From assembly GCA_035686605.1 (NCBI GenBank), contig DASRZI010000456.1:1-12839 (forward strand): DNA of 12,839 bases, in the 5' to 3' direction. This document shows positions 1-6,489 of this stretch, piece after piece. The notes under the pieces were generated by a model. It saw nothing but the letters and a program-made list of their open reading frames with translations, was not told the DNA's origin and made no database searches. The DNA is from UBA11865 sp035686605 (GTDB lineage Bacteria; Chloroflexota; Anaerolineae; Promineifilales; Promineifilaceae). Each line of letters opens with the position of its first letter. Within the stretch, counting starts at the first letter, position 1. The translations under genes were made by a program, and so were the position numbers.

Positions 1-398
1 TGGATCTCTGGTTGAAACTCGCTAAAGACCAGAGTCGACACAATCACGTCGAAACTGCCTGGCTCGAACCTGTCAGCCAACTCGGTTCCGTCCATATGAT
101 AGAACGAAACCCTGTCCTCGATCGCCAATCTCGTCGCCCCAAAACGAGCCTCCTGCAGCATCACCTCAGAGGAATCGATGGCTACTACGCTCGCCCCTTT
201 CAAAGCCATCAGTGCGGCTAAGGAACCGGTCCCACAGCCAATCTCCAGGACACGAACCTCGTCCCTTCCCTGAGACCATATGTAATCGTTGGCGATTCGC
301 TCCTTCAGGGGCTGCAGCCGCCCAAGGGTTAATAACTCGATCCCCCGGTCGTAATCGGAAGGCTTTGTTTCCAGCCAACGCATGATGACGGTTGCCAT
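1..398 (-). CDS. cpaM: CpaM-like corrinoid protein-associated SAM methyltransferase (5' part; runs off left edge)
   Basis: The minus strand reads open from an ATG at 398 to the window edge, giving about 132 residues. It begins MATVIMRWLETKPSDYDRGI and continues ELLTLGRL. This 'M..LE..P..YDRGI.(I/L)LTLGRL' opening is what I know as the N-terminus of the corrinoid protein-associated methyltransferases (CpaM), which usually sit beside corrinoid proteins and methyltransferases of anaerobic methyl-transfer systems. The class I SAM-binding motif VLEIGCGTGSL lies at residues 50-60 and the acidic residue at the end of strand beta2 is Asp75. An AAGGA motif at 406-410 stands 7 nt before this start and supports it over the in-frame ATG at 383. 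The C-terminal half is outside the window. The fold is certain; the CpaM assignment rests on the N-terminal signature recalled from the family. The substrate is unknown. Confidence 0.8.
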   Translation of the reverse strand, partial: MATVIMRWLETKPSDYDRGIELLTLGRLQPLKERIANDYIWSQGRDEVRVLEIGCGTGSLAALMALKGASVVAIDSSEVMLQEARFGATRLAIEDRVSFYHMDGTELADRFEPGSFDVIVSTLVFSEFQPEI

Positions 399-670
399 TC
401 GTCTATCCTTTGAGGTTAGCTATAGGCACTGTAGGAACCTGGTTCGCTGGCCACTCTTCCACGTTCTAGGAATCCATTCCCGTTGCGAACTGGGAAAGTG
501 CATGACGGGTCCTGGTTCTATTCGACGTCTTGATCGGATCTGCCAGGACTCTGATGCCTGCCCCTTCCGACTACGGATTATCGATTCTTCTTTTACCATC
601 TCTTAACGGCTAATGTGCGGCGTTGCTCTCGACAAGAAAAGCTACAGTCGTGCCGAATCTAAGCTGGATG

Positions 671-1711
671 CTATAACCACTGGCGAATAGCAGCGGCGAT
701 GTCAGAATAGACTTCGTCAGGTTCCTTCAGCAGACCGGCGAATAGGGGGAAGAAAGAAACGAGATCGTCGAATGATAGAAATCCATGCAGCATGCCTTCA
801 TAGTTGCGGTACGTGACTGGCACGCCAGAGTCTTGCAGCTTGTTGGCGTACGAGATCCCTTCGTCGAGAAGTGGATCGAACGCGGCGGTCATGATATAGG
901 CCGGTGGCAGCTGGCTATGATCCTCCGCCAACAACGGTGAGGCATAAGGATTTGATCGGTCATCGTGATCCGGAAGGTAATGATCGAGGACGTGCATGCC
1001 CGACTCTTCGGTCAATATATAACCGCTGAATTTCCGACGGGAGGGAAAGTTCACAAGTGACAAAACAGTGGTCGGGTAGAGCAAAATCTGCAGTCCGATT
1101 GAAGGACCGTTCTCGTCTCTAGCTTTCAATGCCACGGTCGCCGCAAGATTGCCACCGGCGCTGTCACCTGCGACAGCCAACCGGCCGGGATCGCCGTTGA
1201 ATTCCGCGGCATTGGCTTCGGCCCATTCTACGGCGGCATATGCATCGTCGAAGGCAGCAGGAAACGGATATTCAGGTGAGAGGCGATATTCGACCGAAAT
1301 CACAAGGGCGGATGATTTCACAGCGATACTTCGAGTGATGTTCTCATGGGAATCGATACTGCCAAGTGAAAACCCACCACCGTGGAAAAAGATAACTACC
1401 GGGAAGGGACCTTGTCCATCAGGTACATAGATCCGGATTGGAATGGAGCCAGCAGGTCCGTCGATGGCTCGGTTGATAATCTGGGAGACCGGAATCCTTG
1501 GTCTGACATATTTCATCGTTTGGCGGACCTTGGGGAGGTTATTCCGGTCGAACAATCCATAACCTGATACAAGAGTCAGCAGCTGATGAATGACTCCCAT
1601 CACAGGATGAAGCCGGCCAAAAGGTGTAAAGGTCCACCTGTAAATCAAGGCGGTGAGTGAGGCGATGGTGAGTGCGAAAAACCCGACGGTGAACAGGATG
1701 AACTTCTTCAT
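671..1711 (-). CDS. alpha/beta hydrolase, HSL (lipase family IV) type esterase
   Basis: This 346-residue protein is a carboxylic ester hydrolase of the hormone-sensitive-lipase group. The oxyanion-hole motif HGGGF is at residues 110-114, the nucleophile elbow GDSAGGN at 182-188 (Ser184), the acid in FDPLLDEG is Asp279, and the catalytic His is 309 in LHGF, so the whole triad is present. Residues 3-25 form one hydrophobic segment after MKK, which predicts an N-terminal membrane anchor or uncleaved signal, so the enzyme probably works at the membrane or outside it. The frame is open up to 1789, but the start at 1711 is preferred: AGGAG at 1722-1726 lies 10 nt upstream and the membrane segment then begins at residue 3. 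The stop is TAG. A possible small ORF ends 19 nt upstream. The natural substrate cannot be told. Confidence 0.9.
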   Translation of the reverse strand: MKKFILFTVGFFALTIASLTALIYRWTFTPFGRLHPVMGVIHQLLTLVSGYGLFDRNNLPKVRQTMKYVRPRIPVSQIINRAIDGPAGSIPIRIYVPDGQGPFPVVIFFHGGGFSLGSIDSHENITRSIAVKSSALVISVEYRLSPEYPFPAAFDDAYAAVEWAEANAAEFNGDPGRLAVAGDSAGGNLAATVALKARDENGPSIGLQILLYPTTVLSLVNFPSRRKFSGYILTEESGMHVLDHYLPDHDDRSNPYASPLLAEDHSQLPPAYIMTAAFDPLLDEGISYANKLQDSGVPVTYRNYEGMLHGFLSFDDLVSFFPLFAGLLKEPDEVYSDIAAAIRQWL

Positions 1712-1730
1712 TGAGTGGCTTCTCCTAACC

Positions 1731-1967
1731 CTAATAGACCAGACATGCTCCAACCAATTGTTCGCTGCGTTGAGACAGGGCCAACGCATAGGTGATGCCT
1801 AATTCTACGTGAAGCCGGTATCCCCGCCAATAGGACGGAAGCGCACCCCGATAACAATTCACCTTGATGAGTCTGCAGCGACATTCGCGCTCAACGATGG
1901 CCTGAAGCCGCAGAAAGTCGCACAGACCTGACACATCCGCGCACAAATAGAAAGATACAATCATCAC
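1731..1967 (-). CDS. possible small protein upstream of the esterase (unrecognised)
   Basis: An open frame of 78 codons (GTG at 1967, or ATG at 1964) ends with TAG 19 nt before the esterase start, and the esterase Shine-Dalgarno lies in that gap. The product is Cys- and Arg-rich, with CDFLRLQAIVERECRCRLIK in the middle and PSYWRGYRLHVELG after it. It matches no family I recognise. In favour: the position fits an operon leader gene, and codon choice resembles the neighbouring genes with few rare codons. Against: I see no Shine-Dalgarno before either start, and the length is within what chance allows. It could equally be untranslated leader. Confidence 0.35.
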   Translation of the reverse strand: MMIVSFYLCADVSGLCDFLRLQAIVERECRCRLIKVNCYRGALPSYWRGYRLHVELGITYALALSQRSEQLVGACLVY

Positions 1968-2103
1968 TGAAGGGCTATTGATCTACTGGTCAGCGAAGAC
2001 AAATCAATCACGGCCCTTTTGGCAATTAATTCGGAGTCGGCAAAGTTGTCAGAAACTCCAACGATTGCTGATCAAATGGCGATATCTCGGATAAGGAAAT
2101 TTT

Positions 2104-2298
2104 ATGCACGCTGTTATGCTGCGATTTCTTGGCGAGCTAACCTCGCGAATAGCTATTGATGTAGACGAAAGAACACCAAGGTCCAATGCCTCTGGTGGGG
2201 AACCGATTCGCGAGGTGGCTCGCCACCATAATACAGATAAACCGGATTGGGAAGCTGCCTCTACCGAACAATCGGAAGAGCCAAAAGGATCCTATTAG
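2104..2298 (+). CDS. possible small ORF, 64 aa (unrecognised)
   Basis: A 64-codon frame starts at an ATG that has AAGGA at 2093-2097, 6 nt upstream, which is a good ribosome site. The product is hydrophilic, acidic toward the C-terminus, without membrane segment or recognised motif. It lies alone on the plus strand between divergently and convergently placed minus-strand genes. A 20-nt imperfect inverted repeat (2131-2150 with 2206-2224) sits inside it, which is unusual for a coding gene and suggests that the stretch may instead be a structured RNA or a degenerate element. Low confidence that it is translated. Confidence 0.22.
   Translation: MHAVMLRFLGELTSRIAIDVDERTPRSNASGGEPIREVARHHNTDKPDWEAASTEQSEEPKGSY
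2131..2224. repeat. long imperfect inverted repeat (possible stable hairpin)
   Basis: The left arm GGCGAGCTAACCTCGCGAAT (2131-2150) pairs with the right arm ATTCGCGAGGTGGCTCGCC (2206-2224). The arms form 11 bp and 7 bp of perfect pairing separated by a small TA/G irregularity, with a 55-nt loop. Either strand could form the hairpin. No T-run follows, so it is not a typical intrinsic terminator. It may be a structured RNA, a regulatory hairpin or the remnant of a small palindromic element. Confidence 0.6.
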
Positions 2299-2337
2299 AG
2301 GGATCTAGTAAATGGGGAGGACAATGCTTGCTTCTGT

Positions 2338-2913
2338 CTAGCCGGCGGCCAGGACGCCAAGGCCAGCCAGAAGCGCGAATCGAAGGCTTTTACCGAGACC
2401 AGTTGCGAACAAGAAGTGCCAGGCGGGCATTCGCATCACTCCGGCAAAAATACCTCCGATATCGAAGAAGGGGTTTGGGATGACGGCTAAAATGAAAACG
2501 ACGAGTGTGCCCTTAGATCTCATCAGGCCTTCGATGCGGTTATACAGTGGCCTATCTTGCAGGACAGCCTGTCCGCTGTACCCAGCCAGGTAACCGGTCA
2601 TCTCTCCGATGGCCGCCCCGGTTCCTGCCACTATGCCGACGAGCAGTGGGTCGAGAGAGGCGCCAGCTGCCAATACCAGGGCGATGCTCGGAGCAGGTAG
2701 AAACAATACCGCATTACCGAATAAACTGACCAGGAAGATCGCAGGGTAGCCATAGGCTCCAAGTATTTTAATCTGCTCCCAGGCTAACAATATCCCGATG
2801 CTGATGACCAGGACTACTCCAAGAGCGGCTATCCGGCCAAGATTCTCCCGCCTGATGGGGAAAGGTCTCGTCCCGACATCCGGCGAATCGATTGGGGTGT
2901 GAAGTATGGTCAT
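2338..2913 (-). CDS. VTT/DedA-type (SNARE-associated, YqaA-like) integral membrane protein
   Basis: A 191-residue inner-membrane protein. After a soluble N-terminus of about 25 residues come hydrophobic segments at roughly 27-45, 56-85, 88-112, 137-160 and 165-189. The VTT/SNARE-associated signature is visible: a FLPAPS segment at 71-76, small-residue-rich IVAGTGAAIGEMTGYLAG at 94-111 with the conserved Gly-Glu, and PNPFFDIGG at 146-154 in the place of the second re-entrant loop. Family members of known function act in polyprenyl- or phospholipid translocation and membrane homeostasis; which applies here is unknown. The start ATG overlaps the stop of a tiny upstream membrane ORF (ATGA), suggesting coupled translation, and no strong Shine-Dalgarno precedes it. 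The stop is TAG. Confidence 0.85.
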   Translation of the reverse strand: MTILHTPIDSPDVGTRPFPIRRENLGRIAALGVVLVISIGILLAWEQIKILGAYGYPAIFLVSLFGNAVLFLPAPSIALVLAAGASLDPLLVGIVAGTGAAIGEMTGYLAGYSGQAVLQDRPLYNRIEGLMRSKGTLVVFILAVIPNPFFDIGGIFAGVMRMPAWHFLFATGLGKSLRFALLAGLGVLAAG

Positions 2914-3053
2914 AATGGCAAACCCAAATCAAACAGGTGAAAACGGCCCACAATTACTATACAGACATAGGTGGTCAGAAGTAGCATTAAAACTGATGCA
3001 TGTGATATGTACCAGTTTAAGGCCAGTGATCTTTCTCTTTTCCAAGAGAACAT
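2910..3053 (-). CDS. tiny single-pass membrane protein coupled to the VTT gene
   Basis: A 47-codon frame starts at ATG 3053 with an AGGTGA motif about 7 nt upstream and ends in a TGA that overlaps the ATG of the VTT membrane protein by two bases (ATGA). The product begins MFSWKRERSLALNWYISHAS and continues with a hydrophobic stretch, roughly residues 21-38, then a short FDLGLPL tail: a positively charged N-terminus followed by one membrane helix. No family is recognised. The Shine-Dalgarno, the stop/start overlap and the membrane character shared with the downstream gene argue for a real gene; the alternative is a leader ORF whose translation merely delivers ribosomes to the VTT start. The frame can be extended upstream to 3092, but that start has no comparable ribosome site. 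Confidence 0.5.
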   Translation of the reverse strand: MFSWKRERSLALNWYISHASVLMLLLTTYVCIVIVGRFHLFDLGLPL

Positions 3054-3287
3054 TGCGTATTCACCTGGCGAAATCGATGGTTTCAACAACATGGTCGGAG
3101 CATACCCCCTAAGTTAATTGTTAACATGACGGCATGCTGACTACTAGGTTCCGGGATGGCGCCGATACCGACGATGTGCGATCGATGTTGGCTAAATACG
3201 AGTTCTAGCGAATGGTGGTCGGAGAAATGCGATGGATAGGCTGAATGTCAAGGATAATAAGAACAGCTGCAGCTATGTTTGGGCATA

Positions 3288-4682
3288 TCATATAACCTGA
3301 TAAATGGGTTTGATCCGGCTGGCGACCCGTCCGATCGCCTCGCGAAGGTACTGCAAATCATCGGACGTATGGGCGGCTGTGGTCGACCCAAGGCCATGGA
3401 CGATGTAAACATCTTCAAGCAGCATAACCAACGGAAGGATATCCTCGCTTAACTCGAGGTCGCAAAACTTAGGGTTATAGATTTCTTCAGGCGTTTCCAG
3501 GCGCAGATCTTGTCTACGGGGAAAGACAAGCATATGCAGCGAGTTGAAGGGGAGATCGTGGATCAGGTCGCCGGCGAAGCGAATATGGATACCAGCTTCG
3601 GAGAATGCTTCGGTGACTATGCGACGAAGTTCCCCGGCGCCATGTTCCATGCAGCTGTATAGCTGCGATTCATTCTGCACGAGATGGTTGAGCATCGTGC
3701 TCGCGGCCAACATGGACGCGGGGTGTCCAGAGTAGGTACCACCTGAGAATTTCACCGCGTTGTCACGCGAACGACCTGCCATTTCCATTATGTCTTCCCT
3801 ACCTGCGACAGCGGCGACAGGCATGCCACCTCCGATAATCTTGCCAAATACAGCTAGATCGCCTTTCACTCCATAAAGCTCCGCAACATCCCCGGCTCGA
3901 TAACGAAAACCCGTGATTACTTCATCGAAGATAAGCACGGTCCCATATCGGGACGACAGCTCTCTTGCCTTGGCAAGATATTCGGCTCGTGCCGGCAATA
4001 ATCCACCAGCACCCATTACTGGTTCGAGAATCAGACAGGCCAGTTTGTTCCCGAACCGGTGAAATTGGTCCTCCAAAATTTGGGGATTGTTGAAGGCTGT
4101 TAGCAAGACTTCATCACTCATGGCTGCCGGTATACCAGCGCTGTCGACAGCCCCGAATCCGTTCCGCCAGCTGCTCCCCTTCAGCCCCCACAGATTCGCT
4201 CCATGCCACCCACCTCCGGCTTTCATCACCAATTCGCGACCGGTGAAGGCTTTAGCTAACATGATCGAATACATGGTTGCCAAAGTCCCGCTTGTTGTGA
4301 AGCGTACCCGCTCATATCCGGTTTGGCGGCACAGAATCTCTGCAACCTTAACCTGGAATTTATCGGTAAATCCACTCTGTAAGCCATTGCCCTCGTCCAG
4401 TAGTTGGGCCAGCTGTGTGGTTATAATTTCTGGGTTGTGCCCGAGAATATTGGCGAAATGCCCTTGCCAGAAATCCAGTATTGAATTCCCATCTTCGTCC
4501 TTTACCCAGGCTCCCTTAGCAGACGCAATCCGAGGTGGAAAAGGTTTGATTAGCCGGAGTGCGTGGCTGCCGCCATCGATTTGGTATTTGATCGCCCTGG
4601 CATTCCAGGCAGCAGAGGTCGGGGCGTGTTTTTTATATGTTTCAGCTATTCGCTCTTTAAACCCCCTGATATCCCTAGCCAT
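3288..4682 (-). CDS. class III PLP-dependent aminotransferase, glutamate-1-semialdehyde aminomutase-like
   Basis: This 464-residue fold-type I PLP enzyme has the PLP-binding lysine at 281 in FGKIIGGGMPVAA, the pyridine-N aspartate at 253 in FDEVITGFR, the aromatic stacking region GGWHG at 157-161, and the phosphate-contact region SGT at 131-133. Overall layout and the C-terminal HTSDDLQYLREAI follow the glutamate-1-semialdehyde 2,1-aminomutase group, but the protein is about 30 residues longer and reads TSGTLA where that family normally has NSGTEA. No other tetrapyrrole gene is nearby, so a distinct amine/keto substrate is more likely than a hemL role. The start at 4682 is fixed by AGGAGG 5 nt upstream; an ATG at 4697 lacks a site. 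It lies 52 bp downstream of the DinB-TPR gene, with a 9-bp hairpin between them. Stop TGA. Confidence 0.85.
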   Translation of the reverse strand: MARDIRGFKERIAETYKKHAPTSAAWNARAIKYQIDGGSHALRLIKPFPPRIASAKGAWVKDEDGNSILDFWQGHFANILGHNPEIITTQLAQLLDEGNGLQSGFTDKFQVKVAEILCRQTGYERVRFTTSGTLATMYSIMLAKAFTGRELVMKAGGGWHGANLWGLKGSSWRNGFGAVDSAGIPAAMSDEVLLTAFNNPQILEDQFHRFGNKLACLILEPVMGAGGLLPARAEYLAKARELSSRYGTVLIFDEVITGFRYRAGDVAELYGVKGDLAVFGKIIGGGMPVAAVAGREDIMEMAGRSRDNAVKFSGGTYSGHPASMLAASTMLNHLVQNESQLYSCMEHGAGELRRIVTEAFSEAGIHIRFAGDLIHDLPFNSLHMLVFPRRQDLRLETPEEIYNPKFCDLELSEDILPLVMLLEDVYIVHGLGSTTAAHTSDDLQYLREAIGRVASRIKPIYQVI

Positions 4683-4692
4683 TGAATCCTCC

Positions 4693-4720
4693 TGCATATC
4701 CTAGGTCCATCGGATATGCA
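4693..4720 (-). promoter_or_regulatory. hairpin abutting the aminotransferase ribosome binding site
   Basis: On the minus strand TGCATATCC and GGATATGCA form a perfect 9-bp stem with a 10-nt loop between the DinB-TPR stop and the aminotransferase start. The 3' base of the stem is the first base of the AGGAGG Shine-Dalgarno (4688-4693). A second GGAGGAGGATT copy lies just 5' of the stem, so two near-identical purine-rich ribosome-site-like motifs bracket it. There is no U-run, which argues against a simple terminator. A role in intercistronic RNA processing or translational control is inferred, not shown. Confidence 0.55.
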
Positions 4721-4734
4721 ATCCTCCTCCTAAA

Positions 4735-5457
4735 TCAGTCCACCGCGACTAAATTTATGTAACCGGGATCGTCCTTCATCGATTCCAGGTCTGAATCGTG
4801 CTTTGACCATGAGATCAGATCCGGACTCAATGAAAATGCCTGCTTAAGCTCTTCGATGACCCCGGCACGGTCTCCAGCTACCGAATAATAGCAGGCCAGG
4901 TTGTAATGTATGCTGGCTTGCCATCCCTGGGAGTCGTCAAGCGCCATCTGCAGTTTCGCGGCATGTTTCTGCGCATTGTGACCACTCTCGATATCTCCTC
5001 GGGCGACATACAGTTCGGCAAGATGCCGCATGGTATGGTAGTAGGTCACATATACAACACTACGCCAAAGAGATTGTCCCCTTTGCCATGGAAACCGCGC
5101 CGGATCCAGTAGATCCTTGTTTGGTAGCGCCTTAAAAGCTCTCACCAAGGACAAGGTGACTTGATCCAGATGATCGAGCACCTCTGACCAGCTTAGGTCC
5201 TTGCTCAATTTGTACTTTTCGGCATTCGCCTCGTCGATATCTCCATAAGGTTCAGGAGTCTCGCCTTGGACAGCTCTATCCAACGTGCCTGCCATCATGG
5301 CGTTCCAATAGGCAATGTGGGCGAAGATATCCTTGGGTGAATAATTCTTAGAGGTACCGGTTTTAGCCTTCTCTTCGTCGGAAATGGTTTCGATAAATTG
5401 AGCTTCCACTTCTCTCTCATGGCGGTACAAGGCCGCTAAACCACTCTTGATTCCCAT
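4735..5457 (-). CDS. DinB-fold (ClbS/DUF1706-like) protein with C-terminal TPR domain
   Basis: A 240-residue soluble protein. Residues 1-150 look like a DinB-type four-helix bundle: the metal-site histidine in IFAHIAYWN is His47, and YYHTMRHLAELY supplies His141 and His145, the usual three-His pattern. Residues about 178-235 are a TPR end-of-group segment (HYNLACYYSVAGD, then SPDLISWSKHDSDLESMKDD), which would add a protein- or peptide-binding surface. DinB-fold proteins include thiol-dependent transferases, hydrolases and the ClbS resistance protein; the reaction here is unknown. GGAAGG at 5464-5469, 6 nt upstream, supports the start. The gene is upstream of the class III aminotransferase by 52 bp and is divergent from the epimerase gene at 5719. 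Stop TGA. Confidence 0.82.
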   Translation of the reverse strand: MGIKSGLAALYRHEREVEAQFIETISDEEKAKTGTSKNYSPKDIFAHIAYWNAMMAGTLDRAVQGETPEPYGDIDEANAEKYKLSKDLSWSEVLDHLDQVTLSLVRAFKALPNKDLLDPARFPWQRGQSLWRSVVYVTYYHTMRHLAELYVARGDIESGHNAQKHAAKLQMALDDSQGWQASIHYNLACYYSVAGDRAGVIEELKQAFSLSPDLISWSKHDSDLESMKDDPGYINLVAVD

Positions 5458-5545
5458 ATTGAGCCTTCCATATTAAGTCTAATCTTGAATTCTATCTGCT
5501 CCGGACAATTATACCGGCTTTTACACCCTCAGCTTAGAGTCGTGC

Positions 5546-5573
5546 TAGGTGCTTGTCCACCTAATCAATTAGG
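5546..5573. promoter_or_regulatory. overlapping alternative short hairpins in the divergent intergenic region
   Basis: In the 261-bp space between the divergent DinB-TPR and epimerase genes, TAGGTG (5546-5551) pairs with CACCTA (5558-5563), while CCTAAT (5560-5565) pairs with ATTAGG (5568-5573). The two hairpins share CCTA and are mutually exclusive. They could be an operator-type palindrome or part of a 5' leader. The stems are only 6 bp, so chance is a real alternative. I see no clear -35/-10 pair or recognised riboswitch in the rest of 5458-5718. Confidence 0.25.
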
Positions 5574-5718
5574 CTACCATCATAGCTCGATGATCGCTGG
5601 TCCTGAGACCACAGCCAGCGCGGTATTCGGGCTCGTGGTCTTGAACCAAGATGCAGCCTTGTCTTGAAGCCAACAAGAGCATGACTCCTGGTTCAACAGA
5701 AGCGAACAAAGGAACAGA

Positions 5719-6459
5719 ATGGATATACCAGGGTGCGAAGAGAATGTGCCATTCCTCACCAAGGATCAAATGGTTGAGGTAGATAGGGCAATGATCGAAG
5801 ATTATGGGATTGAATTGCTCCAGATGATGGAAAATGCCGGCCGTAATCTCGCCCACCTCGCGCGTCACCGATTCCTCTCTGGCGATCCGAGAGGAAAGCT
5901 AGTCGTCATACTGGCTGGAACCGGGGGAAATGGAGGTGGCGCGCTGGTCTGCGCCCGTAGACTCTACAATTACGGGGCTAATGTTTCCGTGCATATCACC
6001 AAGACGATCGATAAATTTTCGCCCGCGGCAGCCCACCAGCTTGATATTCTGCAGCGGATGCATGTTCCGATATCCATATCACTCGACTCGAAGCCGCCCA
6101 TGAGTATTGCGCTGATAATCGATGGCCTTGTCGGTTACAGTCTATCGGGAGCACCACGGGGTGAGGCAGCGGCGCTGATTCAATGGGCGAACCAGCATGA
6201 AGCGCCTATCTTGTCCCTGGATGCACCGTCAGGTGTGGATGCAGCTAGTGGGAGGGTGTTCGATCCTGCCATAGAAGCTAGTGCGACCTTGACACTGGCT
6301 CTACCAAAAGAGGGATTGCGTGCTAAAGGCGTCAGCCAAAACGTGGGAGAGCTCTATTTGGCAGATATCAGCGTGCCGCCATCTTTGTATGGGGGAGCTG
6401 GTCTGGATTTGAGCGTGGGACCGCTGTTTTATCGCAGCGATATTGTCCGGCTATGGTGA
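5719..6459 (+). CDS. nnrE: NAD(P)H-hydrate epimerase (YjeF N-terminal domain), stand-alone
   Basis: This 246-residue protein is the YjeF_N/NAXE domain, which interconverts R and S forms of hydrated NAD(P)H so the dehydratase can repair them. Visible motifs: MMENAGRNLA at 36-45, the Rossmann-like loop VILAGTGGNGGG at 63-74, the active-site region IIDGLVGYSLSGAPRG at 133-148 (Asp135), and LDAPSGVDAASG at 167-178. The nucleotide loop reads GGNGGGA instead of the common GNNGGDG, a variation I believe occurs in some prokaryotic members. The C-terminal ADP/ATP-dependent dehydratase domain found fused in many bacteria is absent, and no separate one is in the window. AAGGA at 5709-5713, 5 nt upstream, fixes the start. 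A DinB gene follows after 30 nt, probably in the same transcript. Stop TGA. Confidence 0.88.
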   Translation: MDIPGCEENVPFLTKDQMVEVDRAMIEDYGIELLQMMENAGRNLAHLARHRFLSGDPRGKLVVILAGTGGNGGGALVCARRLYNYGANVSVHITKTIDKFSPAAAHQLDILQRMHVPISISLDSKPPMSIALIIDGLVGYSLSGAPRGEAAALIQWANQHEAPILSLDAPSGVDAASGRVFDPAIEASATLTLALPKEGLRAKGVSQNVGELYLADISVPPSLYGGAGLDLSVGPLFYRSDIVRLW

Positions 6460-6489
6460 TTATTCGAATGTTTTCGGGAGAGTGCGATT

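Noticed and set aside
12..378. Short frames on both strands within the first 380 bases
   Set aside because: They are shadows of the CpaM-like methyltransferase, whose motif I and N-terminal signature are clear in the minus frame starting at 398.
382..606. 74-codon plus-strand frame upstream of the CpaM-like gene
   Set aside because: It overlaps the CpaM start on the opposite strand, and its Arg- and Cys-rich product resembles no family. The 399-670 stretch is better read as divergent leader and promoter DNA, though no clear promoter was found.
4087..4704. 205-codon frame antisense to the aminotransferase
   Set aside because: It lies opposite well-conserved aminotransferase sequence and its product is a low-information mix with no motif.
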